DNA of 64,000 nt from an uncultured Ectothiorhodospiraceae bacterium (GCA_913055565.1 CAJXKP010000011.1:1-64000); one strand, 5' to 3'; counted from the first letter of the stretch, positions 1 to 12,622 are shown. The notes: generated by a model not told the origin, from the sequence alone. Program-made: numbers and translations.

Positions 1-70
1 ATCCCTCACGCTATTTCACAGCGGCCTTCCCTATCCGCCGATTCCAAACGACCAGGCTTTTCCTGGCGCA

Positions 71-95
71 CTAGGAGCCCAGTCCCCCTGGGCGA
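71..95 (+). repeat. REP-like palindromic element (single copy)
   Basis: A TAGGAGC head is followed by a CCCAG / CTGGG stem with a TCCCC loop and then a CGA tail. This is the same architecture as the cluster at 37535-37759 (TAGGAGC, short GC stem, GCGA). It lies just downstream of glmM, which is a usual extragenic place for REP sequences. It is short, so chance cannot be excluded. Confidence 0.5.
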
Positions 96-116
96 GCCTG
101 CCAGAGCGCCCGAATC

Positions 117-161
117 GCCGAGAGGGCTCGGCTACTACGAGTGGAGCGCGTCACACTCCAC
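117..161. terminator. Two small hairpins just downstream of glmM
   Basis: Two perfect 6-bp stems lie in tandem after the glmM stop codon: GTGGAG/CTCCAC (141-146 with 156-161) and GCCGAG/CTCGGC (117-122 with 127-132, AGGG loop). Neither is followed by a T-run on the glmM strand, so this is at best a weak or Rho-assisted 3' end. Confidence 0.35.
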
Positions 162-162
162 G

Positions 163-1515
163 TTAAACGACCGCCTCGCTCGCCAACACATGGCGCACAC
201 GGTCAGCCAGCTGATTGACCAAACGCTCGACGACCGAGATATCGCGGCCCTCCACCATGACACGCACTTTCGCCTCGGTGCCCGACGGCCGCAGCAAGAC
301 CCGACCCTGGCTACCCAGCTCGGCCTCGACCTGCGCAACCGCTTCCTGAATCGCCGGACTGTCGACCCGCGCGCCGGACTCGGCAACCGGCACATTGATC
401 ATCTGCTGGGGCAGCTTTTCCATGCCGCCGACGAGCTCGCTCAGACGCGCCCCTTGGGCTGCCAGGCGCGCCAGGATCTGGAGTGCCGTAATGGTGCCGT
501 CGCCGGTGGTCGTACGATCCAAGCAGACGATATGCCCTGATGACTCGCCGCCAATGGTGCCGCCGGTCGCCAGCAGGCGCTCGATGACATAGCGATCCCC
601 GACCTTGCTGCGCTCCAGCGGCACATCCAGCTCCGACAGGGCGAGCTCCAGGCCGAGATTGGTCATCTGGGTCCCGACCACCGGGCCCCGGAGCTGGCCG
701 AGCTCGTAGCGGTGCCGCGCAATGATCCACAGGAGCTGATCGCCATCCATGACCTCGCCGCGTTCATCCACCATAATCGCCCGGTCACCATCCCCATCCA
801 GCGCAATGCCGGCATCCGCACCCTCTTCGAGCACCCGCCGCTGGAGCGCCTCGGTGTGGAGCGAACCGCATTCGACGTTGATGTTCACGCCATCGGGCTG
901 GTTGCCCATGCGGATCACATCGGCGCCCAGCTCATGGAAGACCTCGGGCGCGGTCTGATAGGCGGCGCCATTGGCGCAATCGACGACGATCCGGAGGCCG
1001 TGGAGCTCGCTGTCGGGGACACTGTGCTTGCAGAACTCGATGTAGCGCCCGCGCGCATCCTCCATGCGATAGGCCTTACCCAGGAGCTCACTGGCAACGG
1101 TATCGAGCGGCTGATCGAGTAGCGCCTCGATGGCCAGCTCGGTGTCGTCGTCGAGCTTGTGGCCCTGGGGCGAGAAGAACTTAATGCCGTTGTCGTAGTG
1201 CGGGTTGTGGGAGGCGCTGATTACGATGCCCGCATTGGCTCGCAGTGTCGCCGTGAGATAGGCGATCCCGGGTGTGGGTAACGGCCCTAGCAGCTGGATA
1301 TTAACGCCGGCAGCGGACAGGCCTGCCTCCAGCGCCGACTCGAACATGTAGTTCGACAGCCGCGTATCCTTGCCGATAAGGACCTGATTATTCGCGCCAC
1401 GCCCCGCCAGCACGTGCCCAGCGGCCCAGCCCAGCTTGAGCATGAAATCGGGCGTGATCGGGTAGCGACCAACCCGCCCACGGATGCCATCCGTGCCGAA
1501 ATAACGTCTCTCCAT
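163..1515 (-). CDS. glmM: Phosphoglucosamine mutase GlmM
   Basis: Interconverts glucosamine-6-phosphate and glucosamine-1-phosphate, the step that feeds UDP-GlcNAc synthesis for peptidoglycan and LPS. The protein is 450 residues, the normal family length. It opens with the conserved YFGTDGIRG block, and the phosphoserine loop SASHNP places the catalytic serine at about residue 102. The metal loop (DGDGDR) and the C-terminal phosphate-binding RPSGTE motif are present. The ATG at 1515 is chosen because it has an AGGAGGGG ribosome site and gives the family N-terminus; an in-frame start nine codons upstream would run into folP. It lies 13 bases after folP, the common folP-glmM pair behind ftsH, and is very probably co-transcribed. 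Confidence 0.97.
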   Translation of the reverse strand: MERRYFGTDGIRGRVGRYPITPDFMLKLGWAAGHVLAGRGANNQVLIGKDTRLSNYMFESALEAGLSAAGVNIQLLGPLPTPGIAYLTATLRANAGIVISASHNPHYDNGIKFFSPQGHKLDDDTELAIEALLDQPLDTVASELLGKAYRMEDARGRYIEFCKHSVPDSELHGLRIVVDCANGAAYQTAPEVFHELGADVIRMGNQPDGVNINVECGSLHTEALQRRVLEEGADAGIALDGDGDRAIMVDERGEVMDGDQLLWIIARHRYELGQLRGPVVGTQMTNLGLELALSELDVPLERSKVGDRYVIERLLATGGTIGGESSGHIVCLDRTTTGDGTITALQILARLAAQGARLSELVGGMEKLPQQMINVPVAESGARVDSPAIQEAVAQVEAELGSQGRVLLRPSGTEAKVRVMVEGRDISVVERLVNQLADRVRHVLASEAVV

Positions 1516-1528
1516 TGCCCCTCCTGGT

Positions 1529-2380
1529 TCAAGCGCCGCCACGACTATCCGTCATTACATAGCGCGTCAGCGCCAAGGCATCAACCGTGGCCGCGACATC
1601 GTGGGCCCGAACGATGCTAGCGCCGTGATGGACCGCCAGCGTGGCCGCGGCGACGCTACCGGCCAGGCGTTGATCTTTGTCACGACCGGTCGCGTAACCA
1701 ATCAGGCCCTTGCGCGAGAGGCCCACAAGGATGGGCAGCTGGAAGGACTGAAAGCGCGCGAGCTCACGGAGCAAGCGGGCATTGTGGGCCTGGGTCTTGC
1801 CGAAACCGAAGCCGGGATCGATGATCAGGCGATCGCGACTGATGCCGATCGCCTCACAGGCGGCGACGCGCTCGGCGAGAAACTCGTGGATGTCCGTGAC
1901 GACATCGTGGTAGCGCGGATCATCCTGCATGGTCGCCGGGGTGCCCTGCATATGCATGATGCACAGCGGCAGATCCGTGGCCGCCGCCGCCTCAAGGCTG
2001 CCCGAGCCGCTAAAACCGGTGACGTCGTTAATCAGGCCCGCACCAGCGCGAGCCGCTTGCCGCATGACCTCGGGCTTACTGGTATCCACGGACAGCGGCA
2101 CGGCCAGCCGCGGGGCCAACGCCTCGATTACCGGGAGCACGCGGGCGAGCTCGGTATCGACATCAACCCCTTGAGACCCGGGCCGAGTGGACTCACCGCC
2201 GATATCGATGATGGCGGCACCGGCATCGGCCATGGCCTGCGCCTGAGCCACGGCCGCATCCTGATCCATAAAAGCACCCCCGTCCGAGAAGGAATCGGGG
2301 GTGATGTTGAGTACACCCATGACGGCCGGTGCGGAGAGATCCACCAACCGGCCGCCACAGTTCACACCGGCCTCGGCCAC
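1529..2380 (-). CDS. folP: Dihydropteroate synthase FolP
   Basis: Condenses p-aminobenzoate with dihydropterin pyrophosphate in folate synthesis and is the sulfonamide target. The 283-residue TIM-barrel protein shows the family blocks [11 protein letters not shown] (about 25-35), GGESTRPG (61-68), [10 protein letters not shown] (186-195), SRKG (222-225) and the end motif VRAHDV (257-262). The start is GTG, three bases after the ftsH stop, so translation is probably coupled to ftsH. An ATG further in would delete part of the first strand. Nothing is missing compared with the family. Confidence 0.96.
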   Translation of the reverse strand: MAEAGVNCGGRLVDLSAPAVMGVLNITPDSFSDGGAFMDQDAAVAQAQAMADAGAAIIDIGGESTRPGSQGVDVDTELARVLPVIEALAPRLAVPLSVDTSKPEVMRQAARAGAGLINDVTGFSGSGSLEAAAATDLPLCIMHMQGTPATMQDDPRYHDVVTDIHEFLAERVAACEAIGISRDRLIIDPGFGFGKTQAHNARLLRELARFQSFQLPILVGLSRKGLIGYATGRDKDQRLAGSVAAATLAVHHGASIVRAHDVAATVDALALTRYVMTDSRGGA

Positions 2381-2383
2381 CGC

Positions 2384-4285
2384 CTAGTGCTCGTTGGCCG
2401 GCTCGCCGACGCTGCCCTCGGGCTCCGCGCTGCTGTCCGAGCCACCGGTGGAACCGGGCCGGGGATCGTCCCAGTCCGCCGGCGGCCCCGGCGGCCGGCC
2501 GTTCATGATGTCATCGATCTGATCGCGGTCGATGGTCTCGTACTTAACCAGGGCCTCGGCCATGGCGTGCAGTTTGTCGATGTTCTCCATCAGCAGCCGC
2601 TTGGCCTCACGGTAGTTGTCATCGATGATCCGGCGAATCTCCTCATCGATCGCCTTAGCGGTCTCATCGGAGAGATTCTGCTGGTTGGGGAACATGCTGT
2701 TCTGGTCTTCCTCGCGATAGGCCAACGGCCCCATGCGGTCGGAAAGGCCCCACTTAGTCACCATGTTGGTGGCGATATCCGTGGCCCGCTGGATGTCGTT
2801 CTGCGCCCCGGTCGTGACCTTATCGTTGCCGTAGATCGTTTCCTCAGCCAACCGGCCGCCGAACAGGCTCGCGATATTGCTATTCAACGTCTCCTTGGTG
2901 TAGCTGTAGCGATCCTCCTCGGGGAGGAACATGGTCACGCCCAAGGCACCACCGCGCGGGATGATACTGACCTTGTGCACCGGATCGTGCCCAGGACAGA
3001 GGAGGCCGACGATGGTGTGACCAGCCTCATGATAGGCGGTCATGCGCTTGTCTTCCTCGCTCATGACCATGGACTTACGCTCGGCGCCCATCATGATCTT
3101 GTCCTTGGCGTCCTCGAAGTCCTGCTGATCCACGACCCGCTTATTCCGCCGCGCGGCGAACAAGGCCGCCTCATTGACCAGATTCGCCAGGTCCGCGCCC
3201 GAGAAGCCCGGCGTACCACGCGCCAGGACCTTGGTATCAACCTCATCGGCCAGCGGCACCTTGGCCACGTGGACGCCCAGGATCTGGTCGCGACCGCGGA
3301 CATCGGGCAGGGGCACCACGACCTGGCGGTCGAACCGCCCCGGCCGCAGCAGTGCCGGGTCGAGGACATCGGGGCGGTTGGTGGCCGCAATGACGATGAC
3401 GCCCTCATTGCCCTCGAAGCCGTCCATCTCGACGAGCATCTGATTCAGCGTCTGCTCGCGCTCGTCATGACCGCCACCCATGCCACCACCGCGCTGGCGA
3501 CCGACGGCGTCGAGCTCATCGATGAAGATGATGCACGGCGCCTGCTTCTTGGCCTGGGCGAACATATCGCGCACCCGCGAGGCACCCACGCCCACGAACA
3601 TCTCGACGAAGTCCGAGCCCGAGATGGAGAAGAACGGCACCTTCGCCTCGCCGGCAATCGACTTGGCGAGCAGGGTCTTGCCCGTGCCCGGCGGCCCCAC
3701 CATGAGCACACCACGCGGAATCTGGCCGCCGAGGCGTTGGAATTTGGCAGGATCACGCAGGAACTCCACCAGCTCGACGACGTCCTGCTTGGCCTCCTCG
3801 CAACCGGCGACATCGCCAAACGTGACCTTGACCTGATCCTCGGAGGCCATCTTCGCCTTGCTCTTGCCGAAGGACATGGCACCACGGCCACCGCCCCCGC
3901 CCTGCATCTGGCGCATGAAGTAGATCCAGACGCCGATCAGCAGCAGGAAGGGGAACCACGAGATGAGGATCTGGAGCAGGACACTCTGTCCGTCAGGCGC
4001 CTCGCCGTTAACGGTGACGTTGTTGTCCAGCAGCGTGCCGACGAGCTTGTCGTTATTCGTCTCGGGGCTGTAGGTGCGGAACTGCTGACCGTCGGTACGC
4101 TCGCCCTTAACCACGTGCCCCTTGATCGTGACGCTCTGGACATCGCCCGATTGCACGTCCGAGAGGAATTGCGAGTAGCTGAGCTCGCGTGTGCTGACCG
4201 CCGAATCCTGGAAATTGCTGAATACCGACATCAGCACGATAGCGATGACGACCCAGAGGATCAGGTTCTTTGCCATATCGTTCAA
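2384..4285 (-). CDS. ftsH: ATP-dependent zinc metalloprotease FtsH
   Basis: Inner-membrane AAA+ protease that degrades misfolded membrane proteins and, in enterics, LpxC and sigma-32. It is 633 residues. TM1 lies near 7-25 and TM2 near 105-124. The AAA module has Walker A GPPGTGKT (197-204), Walker B FIDELDA (254-260) and the second region of homology with RPGRFDR (about 314-320); the zinc-protease motif HEAGH is at 419-423. Translation probably starts at TTG 4285: a GAGGT site lies eight bases upstream and the encoded N-terminus MNDMAKN matches the enteric MSDMAKN. An ATG nine bases further in has no well-spaced ribosome site. The tail is acidic and Gly/Ser-rich. It follows rlmE by about 95 bases, the classical ftsJ-ftsH arrangement. 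Confidence 0.98.
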   Translation of the reverse strand: MNDMAKNLILWVVIAIVLMSVFSNFQDSAVSTRELSYSQFLSDVQSGDVQSVTIKGHVVKGERTDGQQFRTYSPETNNDKLVGTLLDNNVTVNGEAPDGQSVLLQILISWFPFLLLIGVWIYFMRQMQGGGGGRGAMSFGKSKAKMASEDQVKVTFGDVAGCEEAKQDVVELVEFLRDPAKFQRLGGQIPRGVLMVGPPGTGKTLLAKSIAGEAKVPFFSISGSDFVEMFVGVGASRVRDMFAQAKKQAPCIIFIDELDAVGRQRGGGMGGGHDEREQTLNQMLVEMDGFEGNEGVIVIAATNRPDVLDPALLRPGRFDRQVVVPLPDVRGRDQILGVHVAKVPLADEVDTKVLARGTPGFSGADLANLVNEAALFAARRNKRVVDQQDFEDAKDKIMMGAERKSMVMSEEDKRMTAYHEAGHTIVGLLCPGHDPVHKVSIIPRGGALGVTMFLPEEDRYSYTKETLNSNIASLFGGRLAEETIYGNDKVTTGAQNDIQRATDIATNMVTKWGLSDRMGPLAYREEDQNSMFPNQQNLSDETAKAIDEEIRRIIDDNYREAKRLLMENIDKLHAMAEALVKYETIDRDQIDDIMNGRPPGPPADWDDPRPGSTGGSDSSAEPEGSVGEPANEH

Positions 4286-4381
4286 GGCGCTATACCTCGA
4301 TGCGTGACGACCGGTCCGTGACCGGCGATACGTTTAATAGCCCCGGACGGCGCCCAACACGCCTACCGGAACCGAACACTA

Positions 4382-5002
4382 CTACGACTGCAATTGCCGG
4401 GCCAATAAATACATCTCACGGCTGCGCTCGCGCGATGCCTCCGGCTTGCGGGTTTGAACCCGGGCGAAGCGCTGCTGGAGCCCCTGACGATAGGCATCGA
4501 AGCCCTCCCCCTGGAAGGCCTTGACCAGGAAATCACCCCCCGGCTTGAGCGCCCGGTCGACGAAATCCAGCGCCAGCTCCATCAGATGCATGGCACGCGG
4601 CTGATCCACCGCCTTGTGTCCACTAATATTGGGGGCCATATCCGATAGCACAAGGTCGACAGTCTCGCCGGCGAGCTCCGCCTCCAATCCGGCCAAGGCC
4701 GCATCTTCGGTAAAGTCCGCCTGAATCAACGTGGCATCGGCCAGCGCATCCATGGCAAGAGCGTCCAGGGCTATCACCCGGCCGCGGCCATCGAGCTGCT
4801 CAGCGCAATACTGTGTCCAACCGCCGGGCGCCGCCCCTAGATCGACGACAACCATACCGGGTCGGAGCAGACGATCGCGGCCATCGATCTCGCGCAGCTT
4901 GAACAACGAGCGGGATCGATAGCCCTGACGCTGCGCCCGCTGGACGTAGCTATCGGCGAAGTGCTCGCGCAGCCAGCGGTCGCTACTCTTGGTTCGTGCC
5001 AT
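4382..5002 (-). CDS. rlmE: 23S rRNA (uridine-2'-O) methyltransferase RlmE (FtsJ/RrmJ)
   Basis: Methylates the 2'-OH of U2552 (E. coli numbering) in the 23S A-loop during late 50S assembly. The SAM-binding motif DLGAAPGGW is at about 54-62. The K-D-K-E catalytic tetrad is recognisable in [21 protein letters not shown] and the C-terminal SRERSREMY. From ATG 5002 the protein is 206 residues and begins [10 protein letters not shown], like homologues. A second ATG at 5020 has a better ribosome site (AAGGGTGG) and would add six residues, so the exact start is open. It sits upstream of ftsH on the same strand. Confidence 0.96.
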   Translation of the reverse strand: MARTKSSDRWLREHFADSYVQRAQRQGYRSRSLFKLREIDGRDRLLRPGMVVVDLGAAPGGWTQYCAEQLDGRGRVIALDALAMDALADATLIQADFTEDAALAGLEAELAGETVDLVLSDMAPNISGHKAVDQPRAMHLMELALDFVDRALKPGGDFLVKAFQGEGFDAYRQGLQQRFARVQTRKPEASRERSREMYLLARQLQS

Positions 5003-5264
5003 CGCCGAGCTCGCTGTCATTGGCACCACCCTTGGGGCTGGCTTTGCGGCGCATCGCCAGCCAACCCCCGCACCCCAATCCGACCACCGCGACGCCCCCG
5101 AGTTCCAGCCAGGCGGGCCAGTCCATGCGGACCACCACCATCAGGGCCCCGACGGCCACGATCGCCACCACAACGAGCTCGACGGCGACGCTATTCAACG
5201 CGGCCGCCGCCTCGGGCTGGGAGGCCCGTGATACACTGCGCTGTTGTCGCGGTTCCTCCGCCAT
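4983..5264 (-). CDS. Possible small inner-membrane protein, unrecognised
   Basis: An ORF of about 93 residues with two convincing hydrophobic segments (about residues 26-47 and 55-71) and a basic then acidic C-terminal tail. ATG 5264 has a GAGG ribosome site nine bases upstream. It lies between the divergent yhbY start and rlmE, and its 3' end overlaps the rlmE start by about 20 bases, as in coupled genes. I do not recognise a family. In GC-rich DNA an ORF of this size can arise by chance; the position, ribosome site and hydrophobic pattern favour a real gene, but only moderately. Confidence 0.45.
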   Translation of the reverse strand: MAEEPRQQRSVSRASQPEAAAALNSVAVELVVVAIVAVGALMVVVRMDWPAWLELGGVAVVGLGCGGWLAMRRKASPKGGANDSELGDGTNQE

Positions 5265-5277
5265 ACTGGAAGGCCTC

Positions 5278-5580
5278 ATGTCAGGATTGAACGAACGTCA
5301 GAAACGCCATCTGCGGCGCCTCGGACACGATCGCAAGCCCGTGGTAAGAACGGGCAATGCGGGGCTGACCGACGCGGTGATCGCCGAGCTGGACGTGGCG
5401 CTGCGCGACCACGAGCTGGTCAAGCTCAAACTGGTCGCCAATGACCGCCAGCAACGCCGTCGCTATACCGAGGAGCTGTTGGCATCCACAGGCGCGCAGC
5501 TGGTGCAGTCGATCGGCCATACGATCTTGGTGTATCGCCCGAACCCGGACAAGCGCAACCCCATCGCCCTGCCCGCCTGA
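5278..5580 (+). CDS. yhbY: YhbY family CRM-domain RNA-binding protein
   Basis: A single CRM domain of 100 residues, the normal YhbY size. Family proteins bind pre-50S ribosomal particles. The N-terminal signature LRRLGHDRKPVVRTGNAGLT and the downstream KLKLVANDRQQRR-type region are typical. ATG 5278 follows a GGAAGG ribosome site, so the longer in-frame upstream extension is rejected. It is divergent from rlmE-ftsH, a very common gammaproteobacterial layout, and converges with greA. Confidence 0.93.
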   Translation: MSGLNERQKRHLRRLGHDRKPVVRTGNAGLTDAVIAELDVALRDHELVKLKLVANDRQQRRRYTEELLASTGAQLVQSIGHTILVYRPNPDKRNPIALPA

Positions 5581-5588
5581 TCCACCGT

Positions 5589-5625
5589 GCCTGAGCGGCG
5601 CCCTGCCGATTGTCGCCGCTCAGGC
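5589..5625. terminator. Bidirectional hairpin between yhbY and greA
   Basis: A perfect 12-bp stem (5589-5600 with 5614-5625; GCCTGAGCGGCG and its complement) with a 13-base loop fills most of the 52-base gap between two convergent genes. No T-run follows on either strand. It is the only candidate 3' end for both yhbY and greA. Confidence 0.6.
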
Positions 5626-5632
5626 GCTCGGT

Positions 5633-6105
5633 CTACTCGTAGCGCACCTCGAGGATCTCGTAGGCATGATTGCCGCCGGGGGTTTGGACCTCGACAACCT
5701 CACCCTCTTCCTTGCCGATAAGCGCTCGCGCGATGGGCGACTGGACCGAGATCAGGCTCTGCTTGATATCGGCCTCGTCCTCACCGACGATCTGGTAGCT
5801 TTTCTCCTCGCCGGTGTCCTCATCCGCCAGCATCACCGTCACGCCGAACACCACGCGCCCCTCCTGCGGCAGTGTCGAGACATCGATGACCTGGGCATTG
5901 GAGAGCTTGGCCTCGAGCTCCTGGATGCGCCCCTCGATGAAGCTCTGCTGCTCGCGTGCGGCATGGTACTCGGCGTTCTCCTTGAGATCGCCGTGCTCGC
6001 GCGCCTCCGCGATGGCCTGGATAATGCGCGGGCGTTCTTGGGTCTTGAGCCGCTCAAGCTCCCCGCGCAGTTGCTCGGCACCGCGCACGGTTAGTGGCGT
6101 TTTGC

Positions 6106-6109
<4 letters not shown>
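5633..6109 (-). CDS. greA: Transcription elongation factor GreA
   Basis: Rescues backtracked RNA polymerase by stimulating transcript cleavage through its secondary channel. It is 158 residues, the family length. The N-terminal antiparallel coiled coil carries the acidic tip region [16 protein letters not shown] (about 36-52), and the C-terminal FKBP-like domain follows, with VEVQTPGG near the end. Its ATG overlaps the carB stop by four bases (ATGA), so it is translationally coupled as the third gene of carA-carB-greA. Confidence 0.97.
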
Positions 6110-9327
<3,218 letters not shown>

Positions 9328-9352
9328 CTTGGTCTCGTGTCCGAAGGGCGCG

Positions 9353-10507
9353 TCAGGCGGCGTTGCCGCGGGCTTGCGCCATGAGCTCGGTAAACTGTTG
9401 GAAAAGCTGTGCCATATCGTGAGGCCCCGGGCTAGCCTCGGGGTGCCCCTGGAAGCTGAATGCGGGCCGGTCGGTGTACGCCATGCCCTGGAGGGTGTTG
9501 TCGAACAGCGAGCGATGCGTCACCCGCACATTGGCCGGCAGGCTGTCCTCGTCGATCGCGAAGCCATGATTCTGGCTGGAGATGAGGACCTGCCCGGTCG
9601 TCGTCTCGACCACGGGATGGTTGGCGCCGTGATGGCCGAACTTCATCTTGGCGGAATGGGCGCCCGCGGCCAGGCCCAGCAGCTGATGGCCGAGGCAGAT
9701 CCCGAAAAGCGGCACGCCGGACTCCAGGATCTCGCGGGTAGCGGTTATGGCGTAATCACAGGGCTCCGGATCGCCCGGGCCGTTGGACAGGAACACCCCA
9801 TCCGGCTCGCGCGCGAGTACCTCGGCAGCGGGCGTCGTCGCCGGCACCACGGTGACTCGGCAGCCCTCGTCCACCAGGCGCCGTAGGATGTTTTGCTTAA
9901 TGCCGTAATCCCAGGCCACGACGTGCCAGCGGAGCTCGCTGTCCGGCCTCGGGGCGGGCTCGCGCTCGTCATGATCCAGCGACCAGCTGCCGCGACGCCA
10001 CTCGTAGGGCTCGGCCGTTGTCACGACGCGTGCGAGATCCATGTCTTTAAGTCCGGGGAAGGCGGCCGCCTCCGCAACGGCGCTATCGGCGTCCAGCGAT
10101 TGGCCGGCCATGATGCAGCCATTGAGCGCGCCCTGCTCCCGGAGACGGCGCGTCAGAGCGCGCGTATCCACCTCGGCGATGGCGACCACGCCATGGCGCG
10201 CGAGGTAGCCACTCAAGGTCTCGCTCAGCCGCCAATTACTGGCCTCGACCGGGAGGTCGCGGATGACCAGACCGGCCGCCATGGGCCGAACGGACTCCTG
10301 ATCCAGCGGATTGGTACCCGTATTGCCGACATGGGGATAGGTCAGCGTCACCAGCTGGCGATGATACGAGGGATCCGTGCAGATCTCCTGATAGCCGGTC
10401 ATCGCCGTGTTGAAGCAGACCTCACCGACCGTACGCCCCGTGGCACCGATGGCCTGGCCCTGGAATACCGTCCCGTCCTCGAGGGCGAGAATTGCGGGTG
10501 TCGTCAA
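9353..10507 (-). CDS. carA: Carbamoyl-phosphate synthase small (glutaminase) subunit CarA
   Basis: Hydrolyses glutamine and passes ammonia to CarB. It is 384 residues: an N-terminal CPSase small-chain domain and a class I glutamine amidotransferase domain with nucleophile Cys271 in FGICLGHQL and the His355/Glu357 pair in QGHPEASPG. Translation starts at TTG 10507, preceded by GGGAGG at five to six bases; no ATG or GTG fits. That ribosome site is part of a segment complementary to the leader hairpin (see 10513-10560), so expression is probably controlled in the leader. Confidence 0.97.
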   Translation of the reverse strand: MTTPAILALEDGTVFQGQAIGATGRTVGEVCFNTAMTGYQEICTDPSYHRQLVTLTYPHVGNTGTNPLDQESVRPMAAGLVIRDLPVEASNWRLSETLSGYLARHGVVAIAEVDTRALTRRLREQGALNGCIMAGQSLDADSAVAEAAAFPGLKDMDLARVVTTAEPYEWRRGSWSLDHDEREPAPRPDSELRWHVVAWDYGIKQNILRRLVDEGCRVTVVPATTPAAEVLAREPDGVFLSNGPGDPEPCDYAITATREILESGVPLFGICLGHQLLGLAAGAHSAKMKFGHHGANHPVVETTTGQVLISSQNHGFAIDEDSLPANVRVTHRSLFDNTLQGMAYTDRPAFSFQGHPEASPGPHDMAQLFQQFTELMAQARGNAA

Positions 10508-10596
10508 AACAGCCTCCCGTCGCTCGCAAAAACGGGAGGGATCGGGCGATCACCTCCCGTGGCAGGAACCCGTTGAGCGCTCCAACCCGCTTCCAT
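10504..10596 (-). CDS. Possible 30-codon leader ORF overlapping the carA start
   Basis: Within the predicted carA leader an ATG at 10596 opens a 30-codon frame that reads through the whole attenuator hairpin and ends at a TGA overlapping the carA TTG (TTGA). This would allow leader-peptide-dependent attenuation and coupled translation. The upstream ribosome site is poor and the peptide shows no strong run of one amino acid (three Arg, four Pro). Random frames of this length are frequent in GC-rich DNA, so this is only a candidate. Confidence 0.3.
   Translation of the reverse strand: MEAGWSAQRVPATGGDRPIPPVFASDGRLF
10513..10560 (-). promoter_or_regulatory. Transcription attenuator in the carAB leader
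   Basis: On the carA strand three segments follow each other: ACGGGAGG (10560-10553), its complement CCTCCCGT (10539-10532) and ACGGGAGG again (10520-10513). Segments 1 and 2 form an 8-bp stem extended by an inner GATC:GATC pairing after one bulged base and closed by a GCCC loop, directly followed by a run of five T (10532-10528). That is the form of an intrinsic terminator. Segment 3 contains the carA ribosome site and can pair with segment 2 instead. Because only the carA promoter transcribes this strand here, the terminator must act in the carA leader. The controlling ligand or protein is not visible. Confidence 0.75.
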
Positions 10597-10663
10597 CCGG
10601 GCCTAACCCCAGCCGCGCGGGCCGCAAGCCGGTGGAATCCGGGGCACCTGGATTCGGCGCGAT

Positions 10664-10692
10664 ATTCTAGGACGCGGCAGCCACCCTGTCCA
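10664..10692 (-). promoter_or_regulatory. Sigma-70 promoter for carA-carB-greA
   Basis: TGGACA (10692-10687), a 17-base spacer and TAGAAT (10669-10664): five of six matches in each hexamer with ideal spacing. The predicted transcription start near 10657 gives a leader of about 150 nt that contains the attenuator. Confidence 0.7.
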
Positions 10693-10713
10693 TTACACCC
10701 ACCGCGCGGTGCC

Positions 10714-10742
10714 TTGTGACCACGGCAGACAGGCACTATGAT
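10714..10742 (+). promoter_or_regulatory. Sigma-70 promoter for the ABC exporter operon
   Basis: TTGTGA (10714-10719), a 17-base spacer and TATGAT (10737-10742). The expected start near 10749 lies about 30 bases before the ATPase ATG. It stands back to back with the carA promoter, with the two -35 boxes about 20 bases apart. Confidence 0.65.
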
Positions 10743-10777
10743 CCGGCTTCTGCTGGCGATGTCCTGCGAGTCCCATC

Positions 10778-11713
10778 ATGAGTGCGCTACGCTTGCGCAA
10801 TCTGCAAAAGACCTACCCCGGCGGCATCCGCGCGCTGGACGGCATCGACCTCGATGTCGAACCGGGTGAGTTCTTTGCCCTCCTCGGGCCGAACGGGGCG
10901 GGCAAGTCCACCATCATCGGCATCATCAGCACGCTGGTGCGCAAGACCGCCGGCGAGGTCCAGATCTTCGGCCACGATCTGGACCGCGAGCGCTGGCTCG
11001 CGAAAAGCCAGATCGGCCTCGTGCCGCAGGAGTTCAATTTCAACGGCTTCGAGACGGTCGGGCAGATCGTGCTCAATCAGGCCGGTTATTACGGCCTGAG
11101 CCGACGCCAGGCACGCGATCGCGCCGAGCGCTACCTGCGCGAACTGGGCCTGTGGAGCCGGCGTCACACCGTGGCACGCACCCTCTCGGGGGGAATGAAG
11201 CGGCGGCTCATGATCGCCCGGGCGCTGATACACGAGCCGCGCCTGCTCATCCTGGACGAGCCCACAGCGGGCGTGGACATCGAGCTTCGCCGCTCCATGT
11301 GGGAGTTCCTCCGCCGGATCAACGACGAGGGCACCACCATCATCCTCACGACCCACTACCTTGAGGAGGCGGAATCGCTGTGCCGCAATATAGCGATCAT
11401 CGATCAGGGCCGCATCATCGAGAACACCGACGTGCGCAGCCTGCTTCGGTCCCTTAGCACGGAGACCTTCATCCTCGATGTACGCGGCCATGTCGCCGAC
11501 ATGCCCACCATCGAAGGCTTCCCTATCGTGCCCGTCGATGAATCCAGCCTTGAGGTCTCGATCAGCGCGGAACAAACACTAAGCGACCTCTTTCGGGCAC
11601 TCGATCGAGCGGGTGTCGAGGTTACCAGCATGAAGAACAAGGCCAACCGGCTCGAGGAACTGTTCGTTCGGCTCGTCGAGAACAACACCGACAGTCAACG
11701 CGAGCCGGCCTAG
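10778..11713 (+). CDS. ABC-2 type transporter ATP-binding protein (YadG-like)
   Basis: Nucleotide-binding subunit of an export ABC transporter. The 311-residue protein has Walker A GPNGAGKST (37-45), a Q-loop near 84, signature LSGGM (136-140), Walker B LLILDEPTAGVD (157-167) and the switch His193 (TTHYLEE). An extra C-terminal domain of about 90 residues (220-311) is typical of the YadG/CcmA group. It is followed after 11 bases by the membrane subunit. The substrate cannot be deduced from sequence. The same two-gene layout is found for yadGH in E. coli. Confidence 0.92.
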   Translation: MSALRLRNLQKTYPGGIRALDGIDLDVEPGEFFALLGPNGAGKSTIIGIISTLVRKTAGEVQIFGHDLDRERWLAKSQIGLVPQEFNFNGFETVGQIVLNQAGYYGLSRRQARDRAERYLRELGLWSRRHTVARTLSGGMKRRLMIARALIHEPRLLILDEPTAGVDIELRRSMWEFLRRINDEGTTIILTTHYLEEAESLCRNIAIIDQGRIIENTDVRSLLRSLSTETFILDVRGHVADMPTIEGFPIVPVDESSLEVSISAEQTLSDLFRALDRAGVEVTSMKNKANRLEELFVRLVENNTDSQREPA

Positions 11714-11724
11714 GGAGACCAAGC

Positions 11725-12507
11725 TTGCTCAACGGCTACATTACGCGGACCTTCGTTGCTCTGCGCACCATCGCCTTCAAGGAGACGCACCGCTATCTGC
11801 GGATCTGGGCGCAAACCCTGCTGCCCCCCGTCATTACCATGACCTTGTACTTCGTTATCTTCGGTAACCTTATCGGTTCCCGCATCGGTCCCATGGAAGG
11901 CTATGGCTACATGGAATTCATCGCCCCCGGGCTGATCATGATGTCGGTGATCACCAACGCCTATGCCAACGTCGTGTCGTCATTCTTCGGCGCCAAGTTC
12001 CAGGGCCACATCGAGGAGATACTGGTCTCGCCAACCCCGAACTACACCATCCTTTTGGGGTATCTGGCCGGGGGCGTCGGCCGCGGCCTGCTCACGGGGC
12101 TACTGGTCACGGGCGTCGCGACCTTCTTCGCGGATCTCAACATCCACAGCCCGCTGATCACCCTGTCCGTGGTTTTCCTGACCGCCCTTTTGTTCTCCAT
12201 CGGCGGTTTCATTAACGGCGTCTTCGCGCGCAAGTTCGACGATGTCGCCATCGTGCCGACGTTCGTGCTCACCCCCTTAACCTACCTAGGGGGCGTGTTC
12301 TATACGATTAGCCTATTACCCGCATTGTGGCAGAACGTGTCGCTGGCCAACCCAATCCTCTACATGGTGAACGCCTTTCGTTACGGCATCCTAGGGGCCT
12401 CGGACATACCGATCGGCACCGCGTACCTCATCGTGGGCGCCTTCATCATCGCGGGCGGCAGTGTCAGTATGATGCTGCTCAATCGCGGCGTTGGGCTGCG
12501 ACATTGA
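11725..12507 (+). CDS. ABC-2 type transporter permease (YadH-like)
   Basis: A 260-residue membrane subunit with about six transmembrane helices: near 26-48, 63-86, 104-128, 140-162, 172-192 and 230-252. The ABC-2 permease features include an extended SPTPNY-containing coupling region and the FNPLTY-like motif LTPLTYLGG. The start is TTG 11725, eight bases after a GGAGA site; the next ATG would remove the first helix. It pairs with the upstream ATPase. Confidence 0.9.
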   Translation: MLNGYITRTFVALRTIAFKETHRYLRIWAQTLLPPVITMTLYFVIFGNLIGSRIGPMEGYGYMEFIAPGLIMMSVITNAYANVVSSFFGAKFQGHIEEILVSPTPNYTILLGYLAGGVGRGLLTGLLVTGVATFFADLNIHSPLITLSVVFLTALLFSIGGFINGVFARKFDDVAIVPTFVLTPLTYLGGVFYTISLLPALWQNVSLANPILYMVNAFRYGILGASDIPIGTAYLIVGAFIIAGGSVSMMLLNRGVGLRH

Positions 12508-12622
12508 GGCGACGCCGCCTTATTGGGCTATTGCATCCATACCAGACTAGCGCGAGCCGCCAGGCCGGAATCGCGCGAGGACACCTTTGAGGCGTCCGCT
12601 CAATCGAAGACAGGCTTTTCGC

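Noticed and set aside
1601-4321. Very long plus-strand open frame (about 900 codons) opposite folP and ftsH
   Set aside because: It is antisense to two certain genes, has no recognisable domain, and its repetitive His/Arg/Asp/Leu-rich composition is what the complement of GC-rich codons gives.
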